From Comamonadaceae bacterium ALPHA2B (GTDB lineage Bacteria; Pseudomonadota; Gammaproteobacteria; Burkholderiales; Burkholderiaceae_C): a stretch of DNA of 64,000 bases. The number at the start of each line of letters is the position of its first letter. Position 1 is the first letter of the stretch. The position numbers and the translations under genes were made by a program. The stretch spans positions 62,001 through 126,000 of the forward strand of contig SCOE01000005.1 of NCBI GenBank assembly GCA_005503065.1, written 5' to 3'. The notes under the pieces were generated by a model that saw nothing but the letters and a program-made list of their open reading frames with translations, searched no databases and was not told the origin of the DNA. Shown piece by piece: positions 23,451 to 33,240 of the stretch.

Positions 23451-25508
23451 ATGCCGCAACCCGGAAACCATGCCGAAGGCAACGCGAGAACAGGTACCCA
23501 CACGGGCATCCTGTTCGGCCAGATCGCGACGGTCACGGCCGTAGCCCTCGGCGGTGTGTGGGGAGCCACCCAGTGGACGGCGCAGACGCTGGGCCACCAG
23601 ACGCGCTTGGGGCCAGCATGGTTCGACTTGTCGGGCAGGCCGGTGTATGCGCCCTGGAAGCTGTTCGAGTGGTGGTTCCTGTACGACGCCTATGCACCGC
23701 AGGTTTTCGCGCATGGCGGCGCCATCGCGGCGGGGAGCGGGCTGCTGGCCACTGGCGTGGCGATCGGCATGGCGGTGTGGCGTTCTCGTCTTGCTCGGCG
23801 CGTCACCACCTATGGTTCCGCGCGTTGGGCCGAGCGCGCAGAGATCGACAAGGCCGGGCTGACCAAGGCAGCGGGTGTCTTCCTCGGCCGCCTGGTGTCC
23901 AGTGGCGGTGCCTACCTGCGTCACGAAGGACCGGAGCACGTGATGGCCTTCGCGCCCACGCGTTCCGGTAAAGGCGTGGGTCTGGTGGTGCCCACGCTGC
24001 TGACCTGGCCGGGCTCGGCCGTGATCCACGACATCAAGGGTGAGAACTGGCACCTGACCGCCGGATGGCGTGCACGCTTCTCGCACTGCCTGCTGTTCAA
24101 CCCGACCGATGCGCGCTCGGCCGCCTACAACCCGCTGCTTGAGGTGCGCCGGGGCGAGCACGAAGTGCGCGACGTGCAGAACATCGCCGACATCCTGGTG
24201 GACCCCGAGGGCGCGCTGGAGAGGCGCAACCATTGGGAGAAGACCAGCCACGCGCTGCTGGTCGGCGCCATCCTGCACGTGCTCTACGCGGGCGAGGACA
24301 AGACCCTCCGGGGCGTCGCGAACTTCCTCTCCGACCCGGCTTGCCCCTTCGAGGTGACGCTGCACCGGATGATGAGCACGCTGCACATCGGCGATGGCCC
24401 ACATCCTGTCGTTGCGTCCGCCGCCCGCGAAGTCCTGGACAAAAGCGACAACGAGCGCTCGGGCGTGCTGTCCACGGCCATGAGCTTCCTGGGCCTGTAC
24501 CGCGACCCCACGGTGGCCGAAGTCACTTCGCGCTGCGACTGGCGCATCGCGGACCTGATCTCGGCCGAGCATCCGGTGTCGCTGTATCTGGTCGTTCCCC
24601 CATCGGACATTTCGCGGACGAAACCGCTCATCCGCCTGATCCTCAATCAGATCGGCCGTCGCCTCACTGAATCACTGGATGGCAGCGACGGCATCGAACG
24701 CAGGCACAAGCTGCTGCTGATGCTCGACGAGTTCCCGGCCCTGGGCCGGCTGGACTTCTTCGAGTCGGCGCTGGCCTTCATGGCGGGCTATGGCCTGCGG
24801 GCCTTTCTGATCGCGCAGTCTCTGAACCAGATCGACAAGGCCTATGGCCCGAACCACTCGATCCTGGACAACTGCCACGTGCGCATCGCCTTCGCCACCA
24901 ACGACGAGCGCACGGCCAAGCGCATCTCCGATTCGCTGGGCACCGCCACCGAACTGCGCGCCCAGCGCAACTATGCGGGGCATCGGCTGGCGCCGTGGCT
25001 GGGCCACCTGATGGTCTCGCGCCAGGAGACAGCCCGGCCGCTGCTCACGCCCGGCGAGGTGATGCAACTGCCACCCGACGACGCCGTGGTGATGGTCTCG
25101 GGCCATCCGCCGATCCGCGCGAAGAAGCTGCGCTACTACCAGGACCGCAACTTCACCGGGCGCGTGTTGGCGCCGCCTGTCCTTGCCGCCGGCACCTATG
25201 CCGACAAACCCACTGGCCGTGCGGACGACTGGAGCGGTCTCACTATTCCAGCCCCTGCATTCAGCACGGCAACAGGCGACGCCGCCGGCCTCGCCGATGA
25301 AGGCGGCCACCAGCTCAAGCCGGAACTGGATGTCGCGGAGCAGTCCAGACAGGAGCCCGAAGCCGGCGACCTGATCCTGCTGGACGACGAGCGCGACGAC
25401 GACGGCACCCCGCTGCTGCCGCGCGACTTGGACCAGCAGATGGATCGCCAGCTCATGCGAAACGCCCGGCTGGCCGCGCTGGACCCTGACGACGGGATCG
25501 CGCTATGA
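23451..25508 (+). CDS. traG: Type IV coupling protein TraG (VirD4 family)
   Basis: A 685-aa coupling ATPase that links the relaxosome to the mating channel at the inner membrane. Two N-terminal membrane segments (about residues 20-40 and 88-110) precede the Walker A motif APTRSGKGVG at 168-177, with LLLMLDEFPALGRLDF as Walker B and the RISDSLGTATELRAQR region after it. The ATG at 23451 follows AAGGAG, better than the upstream in-frame start at 23385. The C-terminal 100 residues are acidic and variable. It overlaps the CopG-like gene by ATGA. Confidence 0.9.
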   Translation: MPQPGNHAEGNARTGTHTGILFGQIATVTAVALGGVWGATQWTAQTLGHQTRLGPAWFDLSGRPVYAPWKLFEWWFLYDAYAPQVFAHGGAIAAGSGLLATGVAIGMAVWRSRLARRVTTYGSARWAERAEIDKAGLTKAAGVFLGRLVSSGGAYLRHEGPEHVMAFAPTRSGKGVGLVVPTLLTWPGSAVIHDIKGENWHLTAGWRARFSHCLLFNPTDARSAAYNPLLEVRRGEHEVRDVQNIADILVDPEGALERRNHWEKTSHALLVGAILHVLYAGEDKTLRGVANFLSDPACPFEVTLHRMMSTLHIGDGPHPVVASAAREVLDKSDNERSGVLSTAMSFLGLYRDPTVAEVTSRCDWRIADLISAEHPVSLYLVVPPSDISRTKPLIRLILNQIGRRLTESLDGSDGIERRHKLLLMLDEFPALGRLDFFESALAFMAGYGLRAFLIAQSLNQIDKAYGPNHSILDNCHVRIAFATNDERTAKRISDSLGTATELRAQRNYAGHRLAPWLGHLMVSRQETARPLLTPGEVMQLPPDDAVVMVSGHPPIRAKKLRYYQDRNFTGRVLAPPVLAAGTYADKPTGRADDWSGLTIPAPAFSTATGDAAGLADEGGHQLKPELDVAEQSRQEPEAGDLILLDDERDDDGTPLLPRDLDQQMDRQLMRNARLAALDPDDGIAL

Positions 25509-26014
25509 GCCGGGCACGCCTGAACATCTTCATCGAACCCAAGCACGCGAAGCGGCTGGAGGACTTCGCCATCCACCGCGGCGTCTCGAAGTCCTCGGTG
25601 ATCGCGGCGGCGCTGGCCTCGTTCCTGTCGCCCGACGCGATGGATCAGCGCGAGGCGGCCATCGCCAGGCGCCTGGACCGCCTCTCACGCCAGTTCGACC
25701 GGCTGGAGCGGGACCAGTCCATCCTGATCGAAACCGTGGCCCTGTTCGTACGGCACTACCTCACGCTGGCGCTGCCGGTGCCCGAGCAGCAGCAGGAGGC
25801 CGTGCGCGCACAGGGGCGTGCGCGCTACGCGCAGTTCATCGAACAGCTTGCCCGCCATATCCAGCGCGGGCGCAGCCTAGTCCGGGAGATCCATCAGGAG
25901 ATCGGCCCGGACTTCACGGCACTGCATGAAGGCCATGGCGACCCGATGTCAGCCGCGACCAGCGTTGTGCCGGGAGAAGACGCACCGGCCTACCAAGAAG
26001 GAGACAAGCCATGA
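25505..26014 (+). CDS. CopG-like ribbon-helix-helix protein
   Basis: A 169-aa protein located between traG and trbB, as usual in this ICE family. The N-terminus, RARLNIFIEPKHAKRLEDFA then HRGVSKSSVIAAALASFL, fits a ribbon-helix-helix DNA-binding domain; residues about 50-130 are helical and may multimerise. It probably regulates the transfer operon or contributes to the relaxosome. It overlaps both neighbours by four bases. Confidence 0.75.
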   Translation: MSRARLNIFIEPKHAKRLEDFAIHRGVSKSSVIAAALASFLSPDAMDQREAAIARRLDRLSRQFDRLERDQSILIETVALFVRHYLTLALPVPEQQQEAVRAQGRARYAQFIEQLARHIQRGRSLVREIHQEIGPDFTALHEGHGDPMSAATSVVPGEDAPAYQEGDKP

Positions 26015-27057
26015 AGCGCACCGACCCACCGGACAACGATGCCGGAGGCGATGGCCGAAGGCATGCCGAGTCCGCCGAGCGCCGTATCCGCATGCTGCGC
26101 ACCGCGATGGGGTCGGAGATCGCCGCCGCCCTGGAAGACCCCGACATCGTGGAGGTGCTGCTGAACCCGGACGGTACGCTGTGGGTGGACCGCCTGGGCA
26201 CCGGCCGCGCGCCCACTGGGCACAAGCTGCCCGCGCCCGTGGCAGAGCGGATCATCCGGCTGGTGGCGGCGCACGTGCGCGCCGAGGTTCATCCCGGGGC
26301 GCCGCTGCTCTCGGCCGAACTGCCCGAGACGGGCGAGCGCTTCATGGGCGTGCTGCCGCCCATCACGCGGGCGCCGTCCTTCGCCATCCGCAAGTGCGCG
26401 CTGCACATCATGACGCTGGCCGACTACGTGGCCGATGGCGTGATGACCGAGGCGCAGGCCGCCTTCCTGCGCACGGCCGTGCGCGAGCGGCAGAACATCG
26501 TGGTGGCCGGCGGCACCAGCACGGGCAAGACCACGCTCGCCAACGCGCTGCTCGATGAGATCGCGGCCACCGGCGACCGCGTGCTGATCCTCGAAGACAC
26601 CGTGGAATTGCAGTGCCGAAGCGACGACCACATCGCCATGCGCACCGAGCCGGGCGTCAGCACGATGGCCGACTTGGTGCGCGCCACGCTGCGGCTGCGC
26701 CCGGACCGCATCGTGGTCGGCGAGGTGCGCGGGTCGGAGGCCCTGGATCTGCTCAAGGCGTGGGGCACCGGCCATCCCGGAGGCATCGCCACGGTCCACG
26801 CCGGCTCCGCCCAGGGTGCGCTGGTGCGCCTCGAACAACTCGTGCAGGAGGTCAGCGTCACGGTGCCGCGGGCGCTGATCGCCGAGGCCGTGAACGTGAT
26901 CGTCCACATCGCCGGGCGCGGCCATGCGCGCCGCGTGCGCGAGATCGCACGGGTCACCGGGCATGACCACCACGGCTACCAGCTCGACGCCTCGCTGGGG
27001 TTGCCGTTTCCCGAGATTTTTAACCCTCCGTCAGCCACCACAGGAGATGCGCCATGA
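26011..27057 (+). CDS. trbB: Conjugal transfer ATPase TrbB (VirB11 family)
   Basis: A 348-aa hexameric traffic ATPase that powers assembly of the mating channel from the cytoplasmic side. Walker A is GGTSTGKTT at residues 167-175, followed by ILEDTVELQ (Asp box), a RPDRIVVGEVRGSEALDLL Walker B region and GHPGGIATVHAGSA (His box). Length is normal for the family. It opens the trb operon and overlaps trbC by ATGA. Confidence 0.92.
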   Translation: MKRTDPPDNDAGGDGRRHAESAERRIRMLRTAMGSEIAAALEDPDIVEVLLNPDGTLWVDRLGTGRAPTGHKLPAPVAERIIRLVAAHVRAEVHPGAPLLSAELPETGERFMGVLPPITRAPSFAIRKCALHIMTLADYVADGVMTEAQAAFLRTAVRERQNIVVAGGTSTGKTTLANALLDEIAATGDRVLILEDTVELQCRSDDHIAMRTEPGVSTMADLVRATLRLRPDRIVVGEVRGSEALDLLKAWGTGHPGGIATVHAGSAQGALVRLEQLVQEVSVTVPRALIAEAVNVIVHIAGRGHARRVREIARVTGHDHHGYQLDASLGLPFPEIFNPPSATTGDAP

Positions 27058-27386
27058 AGACTTTCCGTAAAACCGCTTCGCCGTACCTGCCAGCGGCCAC
27101 GCTTACCTTGCTGCTGTTCACAACGGCACTGCCCGCGCGCGCAGCCGGCTCCAGCATGCCCTGGGAAGCGCCGCTGCAGTCGATCCTGGATTCGGTCCAG
27201 GGGCCGGTGGCCAAGATCATCGCGGTGATCATCATCATCGCCACCGGGCTGGCGCTGGCCTTCGGCGACACCTCGGGCGGTTTCCGCAAGCTCATTCAGA
27301 TCGTCTTCGGGCTGTCGATCGCGTTCGCGGCATCCTCGTTCTTCCTGACTTTCTTCAGCTTCTCAGGCGGAGCAGTGCTGGCATGA
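27054..27386 (+). CDS. trbC: Conjugal pilin TrbC (VirB2-like)
   Basis: A 110-aa pilin precursor with a long signal sequence ending near ALPARAAGSS. Two hydrophobic helices follow, the first around KIIAVIIIIATGLALAFG and the second around GLSIAFAASSFFLTFF. The mature subunit is expected to be trimmed and possibly cyclised by TraF, then polymerised into the mating pilus. It overlaps trbB and trbD by four bases. Confidence 0.88.
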   Translation: MKTFRKTASPYLPAATLTLLLFTTALPARAAGSSMPWEAPLQSILDSVQGPVAKIIAVIIIIATGLALAFGDTSGGFRKLIQIVFGLSIAFAASSFFLTFFSFSGGAVLA

Positions 27387-27664
27387 CCGCAGCTTCCGAT
27401 AGTCCGAGCTTCGCTGCCGGTTTCGAGGTTCCCTTGCATCGGTCACTGACGGAACCAATTCTGCTCGGCGGTGCGCCGCGCACCGTGGCGATCGCCAACG
27501 GCACGCTGGCCGCCGCCGTGGGGCTGGGCATGCAACTGTGGATTGCGGGCGTCGTGGTCTGGATCGTCGGCCACACGCTGGCGGTCTGGGGTGCGCGCGT
27601 TGATCCGCAGTTCATGCAGGTCTTCGCCCGGCACATCAAGCACAAGCCGCTGCTGGACGTGTGA
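27383..27664 (+). CDS. trbD: Conjugal transfer protein TrbD (VirB3-like)
   Basis: A 93-aa inner membrane protein. EVPLHRSLTEPILLGGAPR is the conserved VirB3/TrbD N-terminal block, followed by two hydrophobic segments (about residues 35-70) and a short tail ending RHIKHKPLLDV. It helps anchor the TrbE ATPase to the channel. It is followed nine bases later by trbE. Confidence 0.88.
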   Translation: MTAASDSPSFAAGFEVPLHRSLTEPILLGGAPRTVAIANGTLAAAVGLGMQLWIAGVVVWIVGHTLAVWGARVDPQFMQVFARHIKHKPLLDV

Positions 27665-27673
27665 GGGGATCCC

Positions 27674-30133
27674 ATGCTGAACCTCGCCGAGTACCGCCAG
27701 CGGCCCGCGCCGCTGGCCGACTGGCTGCCCTGGGCCGGTCTGGTGGCGCCGGGTGTGGTGCTGAACAAGGATGGTTCATTTCAGCGCACGGCGCGCTTCC
27801 GTGGACCCGACTTGGACAGCGCCACCCAGGGCGAGCTGATCGCCACCACGGCGCGGCTGAACAACGCGCTGCGCCGGCTGGGGTCGGGCTGGGCCTTGTT
27901 CATCGAGGCCGAGCGCCGGCTGGCGGCGGACTATCCGCACTCGGAGTTTCCCGAGCCGCTGTCCTGGTTGGTCGATGAAGAACGGCGGGCCACCTTCGAG
28001 GACTCGGGCAATCACTTCGAGAGCGGCTACCACCTGACGTTGGTGTACCTGCCGCCCGAGGAGTCGCGTGCCCGCGCAGCCGGGCTGCTGTACGAAAACC
28101 GGCCCACCGAAGGCGTGGACTGGCGCGAGCGGCTGACCGCCTTTGTCGCGGAGACGGATCGCATCTTCGACCTGCTCAACGGCGTGATGCCCGAGATCGC
28201 CTGGCTCGGCGATGCGGCGACGCTGACCTACCTGCATGCAAGCATCTCGACGCGGCGCTACCGAGTCGGCGTGCCGGAAGTGCCGTTCCACATCGACGCG
28301 CTGCTGACCGATTCCCCGCTGGTCGGCGGCCTGGCGCCCATGCTGGGCGACCAGCACCTGCGGGTGGTCACCGTTCGGGGCTTCCCGACCTCGACCTGGC
28401 CGGGGATGCTGGATGACCTGAACCGTCTCGGCCTTGGCTACCGCTGGTCAACCCGCTTCCTCTGCATGGACAAGGCCGAGGCCGAGAAGGAACTGATGCG
28501 GCTGCGCCGCCAGTGGTTCGCCAAGCGCAAGAACGTCATTGCGCTGCTGCGCGAAACCATCTTCCAGCAGGAAAGCCCGCTGGTCGATACCGACGCCAAC
28601 AACAAGGCCGCCGACGCAGACGCCGCCTTGCAGGAGTTGGGGGGCGATCAGGTGGCCTTCGGCTATCTCACCGCGACAGTGACGGTACTCGATGCCGATC
28701 CGGCCACAGCCGACGAGAAGCTGCGCATGGTGGAGCGGGCCATCCAGGGCCGAGGCTTCGTCACCATCCCCGAGACTCTGAATGCCGTCGATGCCTGGCT
28801 GTCGTCCATTCCGGGCAATGCTTACGCGAACGTGCGCCAGTCCATCGTGTCCACGCTGAACCTGGCCCACATGATGCCGGTGTCGGCGGTGTGGGCCGGC
28901 CAGGAGCGCAATCGCCACCTTGATGGCCCGCCGCTGATCGTCACGCGCACCGATGGCGCCACGCCATTCCGGTTGGTGACGCACATCGGCGACGTCGGCA
29001 ACACGTTGGTGGTCGGTCCCATCGGCATGGGCAAGTCGGTGTTGCTGGCGACGATGGCGATGCAGTTCCGGCGCTATCCGGGCTCGCGCATCTTCGCCTT
29101 CGACATGGGCCGTTCGATCCGGGCCACCATTCTGGGCCTGGGTGGCGAGCACTACGACCTGAGGCCGGATGGAGGGGTGGCATTCCAGCCGCTCGCGCGC
29201 ATCGACCGCGAAGGCTGGCGCACCTGGGCCGCCGAGTGGATCGAGGGGCGGCTGGTGCAAGAGGGCGTGGCGGTCGGGCCGCCGGAGCGCGAGGCCGTCT
29301 GGACGGCCCTGGGGAGCCTCGCCGGTGCGCCGCTGGAGCAGCGCACGATGACGGGCCTGTCGGTACTGCTGCAATCGAATGCGCTGCGCCAGGCGCTCGC
29401 GCCGTACGTGCTCGGGGGCGCGCACGGCAAGCTGCTGGATGCCGACCACGACCGGCTGGGCAGCGCGGATGTTCAGGCCTTCGAGATGGAAGAGTTGATG
29501 ACGAGCAAGGCCGCCGTCATGGCCGTGCTGCGCTATCTCTTCGCGCGCTTCGAAGAGCGGCTCGACGGTGCGCCGACGCTGCTGATTCTGGACGAGTCCT
29601 GGCTGTTCCTGGACACCCCGCTCTTTGCGGCGCGCATCCGCCAGTGGCTCAAGACCCTGCGCAAGAAGAACGCTTCGATCGTCTTCGCCACGCAGTCGCT
29701 CGCGGACGTGAAGGAGTCGGCCATCGCGCCGGCCATCATCGAGAGCTGCGCCAGCCGCATCTTCCTGCCCAACCCGCAAGCGGCCGAGCCGCAGATCCGC
29801 TCGATCTACGAGGGTTTCGGATTGAACCGGCGGCAGATCGAGATCGTCGCCACGGCCGAGCCCAAGCGCGACTACTACTACCAGTCCCGCCTCGGCAACC
29901 GGGTGTTCGACCTCGACCTGGGGCCGGCCACGCTCGCCTTCGCGGGCGCTTCCACGCCGCAGGACCAGCAAGACATCGACCGCGTGCTTCAAGCCTCCGG
30001 CGTGCCCGGCTTCGCCGGCGCCTGGCTGCGCCATCGCGGCCTCGACTGGGCCGCGGATCTGCTGCCCTCGTTCCCTGGCGTTTCGCCGGCTTCCCTTCGT
30101 TTCGTTGACTCGCCCAAGGAGACCTTGCCATGA
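27674..30133 (+). CDS. trbE: Conjugal transfer ATPase TrbE (VirB4 family)
   Basis: An 819-aa VirB4-type ATPase, the largest motor of the mating system. The N-terminal half is the CagE/TrbE domain. Walker A, GPIGMGKSVL, lies near residues 447-456 and Walker B, LLILDESWLFLDTP, near 636-649, with the FATQSLADVKESAIA block after it. Length and motif order are complete. It overlaps trbJ by four bases. Confidence 0.92.
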   Translation: MLNLAEYRQRPAPLADWLPWAGLVAPGVVLNKDGSFQRTARFRGPDLDSATQGELIATTARLNNALRRLGSGWALFIEAERRLAADYPHSEFPEPLSWLVDEERRATFEDSGNHFESGYHLTLVYLPPEESRARAAGLLYENRPTEGVDWRERLTAFVAETDRIFDLLNGVMPEIAWLGDAATLTYLHASISTRRYRVGVPEVPFHIDALLTDSPLVGGLAPMLGDQHLRVVTVRGFPTSTWPGMLDDLNRLGLGYRWSTRFLCMDKAEAEKELMRLRRQWFAKRKNVIALLRETIFQQESPLVDTDANNKAADADAALQELGGDQVAFGYLTATVTVLDADPATADEKLRMVERAIQGRGFVTIPETLNAVDAWLSSIPGNAYANVRQSIVSTLNLAHMMPVSAVWAGQERNRHLDGPPLIVTRTDGATPFRLVTHIGDVGNTLVVGPIGMGKSVLLATMAMQFRRYPGSRIFAFDMGRSIRATILGLGGEHYDLRPDGGVAFQPLARIDREGWRTWAAEWIEGRLVQEGVAVGPPEREAVWTALGSLAGAPLEQRTMTGLSVLLQSNALRQALAPYVLGGAHGKLLDADHDRLGSADVQAFEMEELMTSKAAVMAVLRYLFARFEERLDGAPTLLILDESWLFLDTPLFAARIRQWLKTLRKKNASIVFATQSLADVKESAIAPAIIESCASRIFLPNPQAAEPQIRSIYEGFGLNRRQIEIVATAEPKRDYYYQSRLGNRVFDLDLGPATLAFAGASTPQDQQDIDRVLQASGVPGFAGAWLRHRGLDWAADLLPSFPGVSPASLRFVDSPKETLP

Positions 30134-30888
30134 AGTCCCGCACCCCCAAGCTCGCCGCCCTGGCCGTGGCCTGCACGCTCGCCTTCGGCGCGGTGCAGCC
30201 CGCACACGCCATCTTCGGCATTGGCGACACCGTGTTCGACGCCTCCAACTTCATGCAGAACATGCTGACGGCGGCCAACACCCTGGAGCAGATCAGCAAC
30301 CAGGTCAAGCAACTGCAGAACGAGGCGCAGATGTTGATCAACCAGGCACGCAATCTGGCCAATCTTCCGTCGAGCGTGGTGGGTCAGCTGCGAGCGAACC
30401 TGGCGACCACGCAGCGGCTGATCGCCCAGGCCAAGGGGCTGGCCTACGACCTGGCGAAGATGGACCAGGACTTCGCGCGCTTGTACCCCGAGCAGTACGC
30501 CGCCACCGTCAGCGGCGACCAGATGCTGCGCGATGCGCAGGAGCGCTGGAAGAACACGCTCAATGGCTTGCAGACCACCCTGCGCATGCAGGCGCAGGTG
30601 TCGCAGAACCTGGGCGAGGACGAAAGCACGCTGGCCGACCTGGTGGGCCAGAGCCAGTCGGCCTCCGGTGCGCTGCAGGCGATGCAGGCCACCAATCAGC
30701 TTCTGGCCTTGCAGGCCAAGCAGACGATCCAGGCACAGCGCCTGCAGATCACGCAGGACCGCGCCGTGGCGCTGGAGCAGGCGCGGCAGGCGGCGGTGCA
30801 GGAGCGGGCGCGGGAGGTACGCCGGCGCTTCATGGGCAGCGGCACGCCGTACACGCCGCAGACGGTGAACTTCTACAGCGGGCAGTGA
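30130..30888 (+). CDS. trbJ: Conjugal transfer protein TrbJ (VirB5-like)
   Basis: A 252-aa exported minor pilus protein. A signal peptide ends near QPAHAIFG; the mature part begins with FGIGDTVFDASNFMQNMLTA and is a long coiled-coil-rich helical chain (NQVKQLQNEAQMLINQARNL). VirB5-like proteins sit at the pilus tip and aid contact. Its place between trbE and the small lipoprotein is standard. Confidence 0.88.
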   Translation: MKSRTPKLAALAVACTLAFGAVQPAHAIFGIGDTVFDASNFMQNMLTAANTLEQISNQVKQLQNEAQMLINQARNLANLPSSVVGQLRANLATTQRLIAQAKGLAYDLAKMDQDFARLYPEQYAATVSGDQMLRDAQERWKNTLNGLQTTLRMQAQVSQNLGEDESTLADLVGQSQSASGALQAMQATNQLLALQAKQTIQAQRLQITQDRAVALEQARQAAVQERAREVRRRFMGSGTPYTPQTVNFYSGQ

Positions 30889-30895
30889 GGCAGCC

Positions 30896-31162
30896 ATGAA
30901 CAGGCTGTTCATCATGGCTGCGGCGACGCTGATGCTTGCTGCCTGCGGCAAGCCGGCGCCGTTTGAATCGGTGGAATCGCTGGTGGGGAACCTCGAGCGG
31001 CTGAAGGAACTGCGCGCCGCCTGCAAGGCCGACCACGCCAAGATCGGTGACGCGCAATGCAACGCGGTGGCCGAGGCCACGCGGCGGCGCTTCATGCGTC
31101 CCACGCCGTCACCCTACGCAAACGATCCTGTGAGGCCGCCGGCCAGGGACGGGGCACCATGA
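30896..31162 (+). CDS. trbK: TrbK-like small lipoprotein (entry exclusion candidate)
   Basis: An 88-aa lipoprotein with lipobox LAAC (lipidated C17) after a short hydrophobic signal. The mature part carries VESLVGNLERLKELRAACKA and a proline-rich tail. TrbK of RP4, at the same place between trbJ and trbL, confers entry exclusion; sequence likeness is weak in such short proteins, so the symbol rests mostly on position and lipobox. It overlaps trbL by ATGA. Confidence 0.65.
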   Translation: MNRLFIMAAATLMLAACGKPAPFESVESLVGNLERLKELRAACKADHAKIGDAQCNAVAEATRRRFMRPTPSPYANDPVRPPARDGAP

Positions 31163-32523
31163 ACGACGTCGGCATCATCGACCGATTCCTCGACGTCTTC
31201 TCGCGCTACATCGACTCGGGCTTCGGGCTGCTTCAAGGCGAGGTAGGGTTCCTCACAGCCACCCTGGTGGCGATCGACATGACGCTGGCGGGCCTGTTCT
31301 GGGCCATGAGCCATGCGTCGGGCCAGGGCGACGACGTGATCGCCCGGCTCGTCAAGAAGGTGCTCTACGTAGGTGCCTTCGCCTACATCCTGGGCAACTT
31401 CAACCGGCTGGCGGCCATCGTCTTCAACTCGTTCGCTGGCTTGGGGCTGAAGGCGTCCGGCTCCACGCTGTCCCAGGGCCAACTGTTGCAGCCAGGGCGC
31501 CTGGCGCAGGTCGGCATCGACGCCGGCCGCCCGATCATGGAGCAGATCGGGAGCATGGCGGGCTTCCCCGAGGTGTTCGCTCATCTGGACACCATCGGGG
31601 TGCTGTTCCTGGCTTGGCTGGTGCTGATCGTGTGCTTCTTCGTGCTGGCGGTGCAGCTCTTTGTCACGCTGATCGAGTTCAAGCTGACCACGCTGGCCGG
31701 CTTCGTGCTGGTGCCCTTTGCCCTCTGGAACAAGACCAGCTTCCTCGCCGAGAAGGTGCTGGGCAACGTGGTGTCCTCGGGCATCAAGGTGCTCGTGCTG
31801 GCGGTGATCGTGGGCATCGGATCGACGCTGTTCTCGGAATTCACCGTGGCACCCGGTGCCGATCCCTTGATCGACCATGCGCTGGTGGTCATGCTGGCGT
31901 CCCTGGCCATGCTGGGGCTGGGTATCTTCGGCCCCGGCATTGCTACTGGGCTGGTGTCCGGGGCGCCGCAACTTGGGGCGGGCGCGGCAGCGGGCACGGC
32001 CATCGGTGCGGCCGGCTTGGCCGTCGCCGGTGGCGCGGCCGTCGCAGGCGCGGGTTCAGCCGCAGCAGCCGGTGCGCGCATGGCCCCCGGCACCGCGCGT
32101 GCCGCCATTGGCGGCGGGGCGGCCGCAGCCCGCTCGGCCTCGACCCTGGCCGCGGGTGCGAAGCAGGCCTACCAGGCTGGGGCGGCTGCTTCGGCCGGTG
32201 GCTCGGTCCGCGCAGCGGGCGCCGGCATCGCCAATGTGGCCAAGACCGGCGCCAGTGCGGCCGGGCAGCGCGTGGCCGCTGGCGCCAGGGCAGTCAGGGA
32301 CCGAGTGGCGGGCTTTGTGGCCGAAGCGGCCGCGCCCGCTGCCGCTTCGGCCTCTGCCTCCGAGTCAGTGGCGCAGCCCGCCACCTCGGAGCCCGCCTGG
32401 GCGCAGCGCATGCGCAGGCGCCAGCACGTCGCGCACGCGGCCACCACCACCGCGCACGTGCTGCGCTCGGGCGATCACGGCGGCGGCGGCTCAGGCCCCA
32501 GCCTGCGCGATCCCTCGTCCTGA
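31159..32523 (+). CDS. trbL: Conjugal transfer membrane protein TrbL (VirB6-like)
   Basis: A 454-aa polytopic inner membrane protein. ATG 31159 overlaps the trbK-like stop. Several membrane segments span about residues 30-270 (for example VLIVCFFVLAVQLFVTLIEF). The last 180 residues are a low-complexity Ala/Gly-rich tail, common in TrbL. It forms part of the DNA path through the inner membrane. The downstream neighbour trbF follows after 15 bp. Confidence 0.88.
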   Translation: MNDVGIIDRFLDVFSRYIDSGFGLLQGEVGFLTATLVAIDMTLAGLFWAMSHASGQGDDVIARLVKKVLYVGAFAYILGNFNRLAAIVFNSFAGLGLKASGSTLSQGQLLQPGRLAQVGIDAGRPIMEQIGSMAGFPEVFAHLDTIGVLFLAWLVLIVCFFVLAVQLFVTLIEFKLTTLAGFVLVPFALWNKTSFLAEKVLGNVVSSGIKVLVLAVIVGIGSTLFSEFTVAPGADPLIDHALVVMLASLAMLGLGIFGPGIATGLVSGAPQLGAGAAAGTAIGAAGLAVAGGAAVAGAGSAAAAGARMAPGTARAAIGGGAAAARSASTLAAGAKQAYQAGAAASAGGSVRAAGAGIANVAKTGASAAGQRVAAGARAVRDRVAGFVAEAAAPAAASASASESVAQPATSEPAWAQRMRRRQHVAHAATTTAHVLRSGDHGGGGSGPSLRDPSS

Positions 32524-32538
32524 TCTCAAGGAGACCTC

Positions 32539-33240
32539 ATGCGATTCAAACGTCCTCTGGTGCGCTACGGCGACACGCCGCAGCCTGCCACGCCGTACCA
32601 GTCCGCCGCACAGGTGTGGGACGAGCGCATCGGCTCGGCCCGCGTGCAGGCACGCAATTGGCGCTTCATGGCCTTCGGCTGCCTGGGGCTGGCGCTGCTG
32701 ATGGCGGGTGGCCTGGCGTGGCGCTCGGCGCAGTCCATCGTCACGCCCTACGTCATCGAGGTCGACCAGGCCGGTCAGGTGCGCACGGTGGGCGAAGCGG
32801 CCGCGCCGTACCGGCCTGGCGACGCGCAGATCGCCCACCACCTGGCGCGCTTTGTCTCGCTGGTGCGGTCCCTGTCCATCGACCCGATCGTGGTCCGTCA
32901 GAACTGGCTCGATGCCTACGACTACACCACCGACAAGGGTGCCGTGGTGCTGAACGACTACGCGCGGGTCAACGACCCGTTCACCCGCATCGGCAAGGAG
33001 TCGGTGACGGTACAGATCACCAGCGTCGTGCGCGCCAGCGACACGTCCTTCAACGTGCGCTGGACGGAGCGCCGCTACGTCAGCGGCGCAGCTGCCGGCC
33101 TGGAGCGGTGGACGGCCGTGGTGTCCATCGTGCTGCAGACCCCGCGCACCGAGGAACGGCTGCGCCGCAATCCCCTGGGCATCTACGTCAATGGACTCGC
33201 GTGGAGCCGTGAGCTGGACTCCGAAGGAGCGAAACCATGA
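32539..33240 (+). CDS. trbF: Conjugal transfer protein TrbF (VirB8-like)
   Basis: A 233-aa bitopic protein of VirB8 type. The N-terminal cytoplasmic part ends at a single membrane helix (about residues 38-58), and the periplasmic domain has IVTPYVIEVDQAGQVRTVGE and FVSLVRSLSIDPIVVRQNWL. It acts as an assembly factor of the channel. AGGAGA precedes the start and the stop overlaps trbG by four bases. Confidence 0.9.
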   Translation: MRFKRPLVRYGDTPQPATPYQSAAQVWDERIGSARVQARNWRFMAFGCLGLALLMAGGLAWRSAQSIVTPYVIEVDQAGQVRTVGEAAAPYRPGDAQIAHHLARFVSLVRSLSIDPIVVRQNWLDAYDYTTDKGAVVLNDYARVNDPFTRIGKESVTVQITSVVRASDTSFNVRWTERRYVSGAAAGLERWTAVVSIVLQTPRTEERLRRNPLGIYVNGLAWSRELDSEGAKP